Assembly: GCA_016788115.1 (NCBI GenBank)
Contig: JAEURR010000006.1
Span: 1-64,000, forward strand
Reading direction: 5' to 3'
Origin: Chthonomonas sp.
GTDB lineage: Bacteria; Armatimonadota; Fimbriimonadia; Fimbriimonadales; Fimbriimonadaceae
Length of the DNA stretch: 64,000 nt
Position numbers and translations under genes: made by a program. How positions within the stretch are numbered: position 1 is the first letter of the stretch; every line of letters begins with the position of its first letter. Under the pieces are notes generated by a model. The model was given only the letters and a program-made list of their open reading frames with translations, was not told where the DNA came from and did no database searches. Below, in pieces: positions 60,785-64,000 of the stretch.

Positions 60785-61423
60785 TTGATCGTCTGTAACC
60801 TCACCAAGCCTGAATCGACCCTTGACCAAGTCAAGAAGACGTTTCCTAAGCTGCCCCAAACCGACGCGGCCCTCGTGGCCACGGCCCTGGTCTTGAGCGG
60901 CCGCTATGCAAAGGTGGAGCACGACGGCGACACGTTTGATTGGACCAAAGACTACCACGAGTTGACCAGCCGATTGCTGCCGATCCTGGAGCAAGTGAAT
61001 CTCGGGATCGAGCCGCCAGCGAAGCGGACCAAGGCGGCCATCGCCGCATCCGAGGAAGAGATCGTCGAATTCAAGATCAACCTCGTCAGCAACTACGCGC
61101 AGGGCGAAACGGTCCTTGGTGAGCGGGAAGATCTGAAGACCCTGCTGGCGGAGATCCTCCAGTCTGGCGTCGAGTACCAATACTCCAGCACCGACATTGG
61201 ATGGCAGTGGGCACTTGACCGCGCAAACTGGTCCACTCTCAGCGGTGGTGATTTGACCCGACGCGTCAAGCTTAAGGCGCTGTTCTCGGGCGACAACGTC
61301 GGCACCGAGATGGGTCAGAACGGCCCCAAGAAACGTGCCAGCAAGCGTGCTGCCGCAGCCGTCGTCGAAGTGGAAATCCCCGAAGTCGCCCCTGAAGGCG
61401 CGATCGTCGAGGAAGAAGCCTAA
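60785..61423 (+). CDS. Hypothetical protein with TTG start
   Basis: A 212-residue protein from TTG at 60785, chosen because AGGAGA lies 8 bases upstream; an ATG at 60731 would lie near the promoter and adds no motif. It is rich in charged residues with an Ala/Lys/Glu-rich acidic-basic C-terminal tail (G-P-K-K-R-A-S-K-R-A-A-A-A-V). No family recognised. Could be nucleoid- or RNA-associated by composition. Confidence 0.6.
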   Translation: MIVCNLTKPESTLDQVKKTFPKLPQTDAALVATALVLSGRYAKVEHDGDTFDWTKDYHELTSRLLPILEQVNLGIEPPAKRTKAAIAASEEEIVEFKINLVSNYAQGETVLGEREDLKTLLAEILQSGVEYQYSSTDIGWQWALDRANWSTLSGGDLTRRVKLKALFSGDNVGTEMGQNGPKKRASKRAAAAVVEVEIPEVAPEGAIVEEEA

Positions 61424-61502
61424 GAAACACTGTGAGGCCGGACCCGAAGCGTAACCCCTTGCGCTCCGTGGTCCGGCCAAGTTGTTTCTGGAAGTGGGCT
61501 TT

Positions 61503-61703
61503 TTACGCTGCGTCGTCGATGTTGACGCTTTTCGCAGGTTCGGCGCTGCTGTAGTCCCAGTTGTCGCAGTCAAGCCGCTTGCAGTAGATCATCTGCTGGG
61601 TCGAGCCGTCGCTGAGTTCCACCTCTGCGCGCTGACCAAACCGACAATCTAGGCAGATCTCCGGCTCAATCAATCGTACTACTCTCAGCTGTCGCTTCCC
61701 CAT
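61503..61703 (-). CDS. Small zinc-binding protein
   Basis: A 66-residue protein beginning M-G-K-R-Q-L-R-V-V with four Cys in C-L-D-C and C-K-R-L-D-C (with a neighbouring D-N-W). Short zinc-ribbon-like protein of unknown role, divergent from kdsA. Longer start at 61763 possible. Confidence 0.6.
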   Translation of the reverse strand: MGKRQLRVVRLIEPEICLDCRFGQRAEVELSDGSTQQMIYCKRLDCDNWDYSSAEPAKSVNIDDAA

Positions 61704-61833
61704 TGTGTTGCCCCAAACGTGTACCTGGGTAACCCTTTCCACCCTGCGCATTCTTGCCGTCATGCAAATGTACGGGGTTCGGCGCGGAAAGCTGCTCCGC
61801 CAACCTGGATGCGACCGGAGCCGAGCCTATGTC

Positions 61834-62676
61834 ATGCTAACCTCAATGCAACCTGTGCACTCCTTCTCCGTGCGTGAACTGACCCTGGGAAGCGGACCGC
61901 TGACGCTCATCGCTGGCCCATGTCTGGCCGAATCCCGAGAGTTGTGTTTTCACGTTGCGGAGACGATGCAGGTCCTGTGTGCCGAACTCGGATTCCAGTA
62001 CATTTTCAAGGCGAGCTTCGACAAGGCGAACCGAACTTCCATCACCACCACGCGCGGTGCGGGCCTCGAATCGGGCCTCGAGATTCTTCGCAACGTCGCG
62101 GCCAATTTCGGGCTGCCGACCACCACCGACGTGCATCTGCCCGACCAGGCCGCCGTAGTGGCGGGCAGCGTCGATCTTCTGCAGATCCCTGCCTTTCTGT
62201 GCCGTCAGACCGACCTACTCCAAGCTGCCGCGGAAACGGGCAAGCCAGTCAACGTCAAGAAGGGACAGTTCCTTGCCCCAGGCGACACGCTGAACATCGT
62301 TGAGAAGCTGCGCACATTCAAGGCGAGCGGCATCATGCTCTGCGAGCGAGGCACCAGCTTCGGTTATAACACGCTCATCGTCGATATGCCCGGGCTGGAA
62401 ATCATGCGATCCTTTGGCGTTCCCGTGTGCTTCGACGCGACGCACTCCGCGCAGCGCCCCGGTGGGGCGGGCACATCGACAGCGGGCAATCGCGAATCAA
62501 TCCCGGCCATGGCCCGAGCGGCGGCAGCGGTGGGGCTCGACGCCCTGTTTTTAGAGGTTCACCCGGACCCAGCAAGGGCCCTCTCGGACTCCGCCACACA
62601 ATGGCCGCTTGATCATGCACGGAGCCTGCTTACGAGCGTCAAGCGGATTCGAGACGCCGCACTCGCGCAGCCCTAA
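61834..62676 (+). CDS. kdsA: 3-deoxy-D-manno-octulosonate 8-phosphate synthase
   Basis: A 280-residue DAHP/KDO8P aldolase: I-A-G-P-C near residue 25, F-K-A-S-F-D-K-A-N-R, D-V-H-L-P-D-Q, V-N-V-K-K-G-Q-F, C-E-R-G-T-S-F-G and D-A-T-H-S-A-Q. It condenses PEP with arabinose-5-phosphate for LPS KDO, so the host has an LPS outer membrane. The C-terminal Cys-containing metal site cannot be settled by eye (metal vs non-metal). ATG 61834 or 61846. Confidence 0.95.
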   Translation: MLTSMQPVHSFSVRELTLGSGPLTLIAGPCLAESRELCFHVAETMQVLCAELGFQYIFKASFDKANRTSITTTRGAGLESGLEILRNVAANFGLPTTTDVHLPDQAAVVAGSVDLLQIPAFLCRQTDLLQAAAETGKPVNVKKGQFLAPGDTLNIVEKLRTFKASGIMLCERGTSFGYNTLIVDMPGLEIMRSFGVPVCFDATHSAQRPGGAGTSTAGNRESIPAMARAAAAVGLDALFLEVHPDPARALSDSATQWPLDHARSLLTSVKRIRDAALAQP

Positions 62677-62881
62677 AGCGAAAGCGCGCCCGTGCGTCGC
62701 GTGCGCACATCCGATGAAGAGAGTTCGCCGGTTAGAGCGATCCGACGCGTCTTGCCGCAAATTCGTCGCTGCAGAGACGGCAAGCTGTCAGCTTGGCTGA
62801 GGGGGATGCAGAGACAGGCCAGCTAGTTGCTGACGTTGCAGATTTCTAATCCAATCAACATGGCACCCTGAATCAAAATGT

Positions 62882-62957
62882 TGGTAGTCCGGACGGGATT
62901 CGAACCCGCGACCTCCGCCGTGAAAGGGCGGCATCCTAACCGCTAGACGACCGGACC
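62882..62957 (-). tRNA. tRNA-Glu(TTC)
   Basis: 76 bases with encoded CCA. The acceptor stem is GGTCCGG/CCGGACT, with anticodon stem CCGCC/GGCGG around the loop CTTTCAC (anticodon TTC). The T arm is GCGGG-TTCGAAT-CCCGT (one G-U pair), and the discriminator is A. Confidence 0.95.
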
Positions 62958-62997
62958 GCGAAGCTAAATTATGGCCCGACTTGAACCTATAAATCAA

Positions 62998-63029
62998 GCG
63001 ACCCCCTGAGATCCATCTCAGGAGGTCGC
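62998..63029 (-). terminator. Hairpin terminator of NlpC/P60 gene
   Basis: GCGACCCCCTGAGAT-CC-ATCTCAGGAGGTCGC forms a long stem with one mismatch, 22 bases after the NlpC/P60 stop on the minus strand and before tRNA-Glu. Confidence 0.65.
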
Positions 63030-63051
63030 GACATTCGCCTTCGTTTCGAAG

Positions 63052-64000
63052 TTACTTGATCACTTCGTCAGCGCCCGGTCGAACCTTAAGCTCTGGTGAG
63101 TCGGCCGGTACGGGAAGCTCTCCCGTCTCCTCAAGAACGCGCCGAACATCCTCGACCGCACGACTCACGTCATCGAAATTTCCAACTCGGCGGCCAGTGA
63201 CGTACCGCGAGCTGTAGTACTTCTCGTTGAGGTAGTTGATCCGGACGCGTCCGCTCCCGCTCGAAGCGTGAATGAACTGTCCCTTCCCGATGAAGATGCC
63301 GACATGGCTGATGCGGCTTCCACGCGTATTGAAGAACACCAGGTCTCCGCGTTGCAGCGATGCCCGCGCAACGAATGTGCCTCGGGTCGCCTGCTCGCTC
63401 GAAGTGCGAGGAAGATTGATGCCTGCCTTGCGCATCACGTAGCCGACGAATCCGCTGCAATCGAAGCCACCGCGCGAAGTACCACCCCAGACGTAGCGGG
63501 TGCCGAGCAACTCCTTGGCGTTGTCGATCAATCGATCGGCACTGCCGCCGCTCTTGACGTTGCGCTTCTTGGGCTCGTCCTTCTTCGGTTCGGGCTTCTT
63601 CTGGGAAGCCTCCTGCGACTTGTTGGAAAGCGCAACCACCTCGGTACTGGTGGAGCGTCGCGCCACTTCCGCTTGAAGTCGAGCGACTTCCGCCGCACTG
63701 ATTCCCTTCACGAGGTCCTTGCGAATCCAGCCTGCGACGTCATTGAACTGTACGTACAACCACTCGCCCTGCTGGCGTAGCACCTTGCCGTAGTCCCTTA
63801 CATCGACGCTTCCCAGCCGCGAAGAGTCCGTTGTGGGGTTCGAGCGGACTCGAACGTCATCCCCGGACACGCGGACGTAGGTGGACTTAAACTTTGCGAC
63901 CGCTTTAGTCATCGTCGATTGACGAACAACTTTTGCCGGTGCCTTGGCGACGGTCTTGGGTGCCGGAACTCGAATCTTGTCGCCGGGACGAATTCGAGTC
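63052..64000 (-). CDS. LysM-SH3-NlpC/P60 cell-wall endopeptidase, 5' truncated by window
   Basis: The frame is open to the window edge. From the right it reads the end of a LysM domain (T-R-I-R-P-G-D-K-I-R-V-P), an Ala/Lys/Pro linker and an SH3b-like domain (V-R-V-R-S-N-P-T-T-D-S...W-L-Y-V-Q-F...G-W-I). A Lys/Glu/Pro linker then precedes the NlpC/P60 domain with catalytic Cys in F-D-C-S-G-F, His in I-S-H-V-G-I-F and a third polar His in F-I-H-A-S. Cuts peptidoglycan stem peptides outside the cell. An internal ATG at 63912 would lose LysM, and upstream sequence shows it is not the true start. Confidence 0.9.
   Translation of the reverse strand, partial: TRIRPGDKIRVPAPKTVAKAPAKVVRQSTMTKAVAKFKSTYVRVSGDDVRVRSNPTTDSSRLGSVDVRDYGKVLRQQGEWLYVQFNDVAGWIRKDLVKGISAAEVARLQAEVARRSTSTEVVALSNKSQEASQKKPEPKKDEPKKRNVKSGGSADRLIDNAKELLGTRYVWGGTSRGGFDCSGFVGYVMRKAGINLPRTSSEQATRGTFVARASLQRGDLVFFNTRGSRISHVGIFIGKGQFIHASSGSGRVRINYLNEKYYSSRYVTGRRVGNFDDVSRAVEDVRRVLEETGELPVPADSPELKVRPGADEVIK

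Overview
The window is a bacterial chromosome segment of moderately high GC. Housekeeping genes lie at both ends, and about 44 kb of integrated DNA lies between them. The host appears to be diderm: a KDO-8-phosphate synthase implies LPS. It also has a fused IspD-IspF, a YacL-type PIN-TRAM membrane protein, long-form HPF and several lipoproteins. This combination would fit an Armatimonadota (Fimbriimonas-like) lineage, but that placement is inference.

Left flank (1-4.1 kb): the 3' end of a decayed RHS/YD-repeat gene with two in-frame stops; a BlaI-type repressor plus M56 (BlaR1-like) peptidase pair; an upstream exported protein; a tandem dyad that looks like the BlaI operator; and a small remnant resembling DUF4268 proteins.

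Integrated region (4.1-47.9 kb): an intact tRNA-Lys(CTT) gene at 47.9 kb reads leftward. Its 3' 46 bp recur exactly at 4106-4151 and 29557-29602. These three copies bound two tandem integrative elements. Each has its own tyrosine integrase just inside the left boundary, its own excisionase-like HTH protein, and its own short repeats present at both ends (TAAACTGC[G/A]G for A, TGGTGTCA for B). Each boundary copy also carries its own hairpin terminator. Element A (4.1-29.6 kb) holds a five-gene SNF2 helicase-Mod-Res-OLD nuclease-DUF2130 operon, a DprA-like gene, ArdC antirestriction, a large serine recombinase, a replication/transfer block (Xre regulator, Mrr-like protein, replication HTH protein, TraG/HerA-like ATPase, Replic_Relax protein) and, at its right edge, an AvcD-like antiphage dCTP deaminase. 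Element B (29.6-47.9 kb) holds an integrase, excisionase, replication-initiator-like protein and Xre regulator, then a tightly packed leftward operon: Type III Res - prokaryotic Argonaute - SIR2 - DUF262/GmrSD-like - Type III Mod - TIR - HEPN.

The element B operon is the most interesting object here. A type III-like restriction-modification pair is split by three nested defence genes, including an apparently catalytically inactive pAgo with a SIR2 partner, and is followed by TIR and HEPN effectors. Coupled or near-coupled spacing suggests one transcript and perhaps one multi-layer system.

Right flank (48-64 kb): peroxiredoxin, hpf, ispDF, PIN-TRAM and transglutaminase-like genes (leftward); topA, a glutathione peroxidase-like gene and pstS-pstC-pstA (rightward, without an adjacent pstB); a BMP-family lipoprotein; two small unknown genes; kdsA; tRNA-Glu(TTC); and an NlpC/P60 endopeptidase cut off by the window edge.
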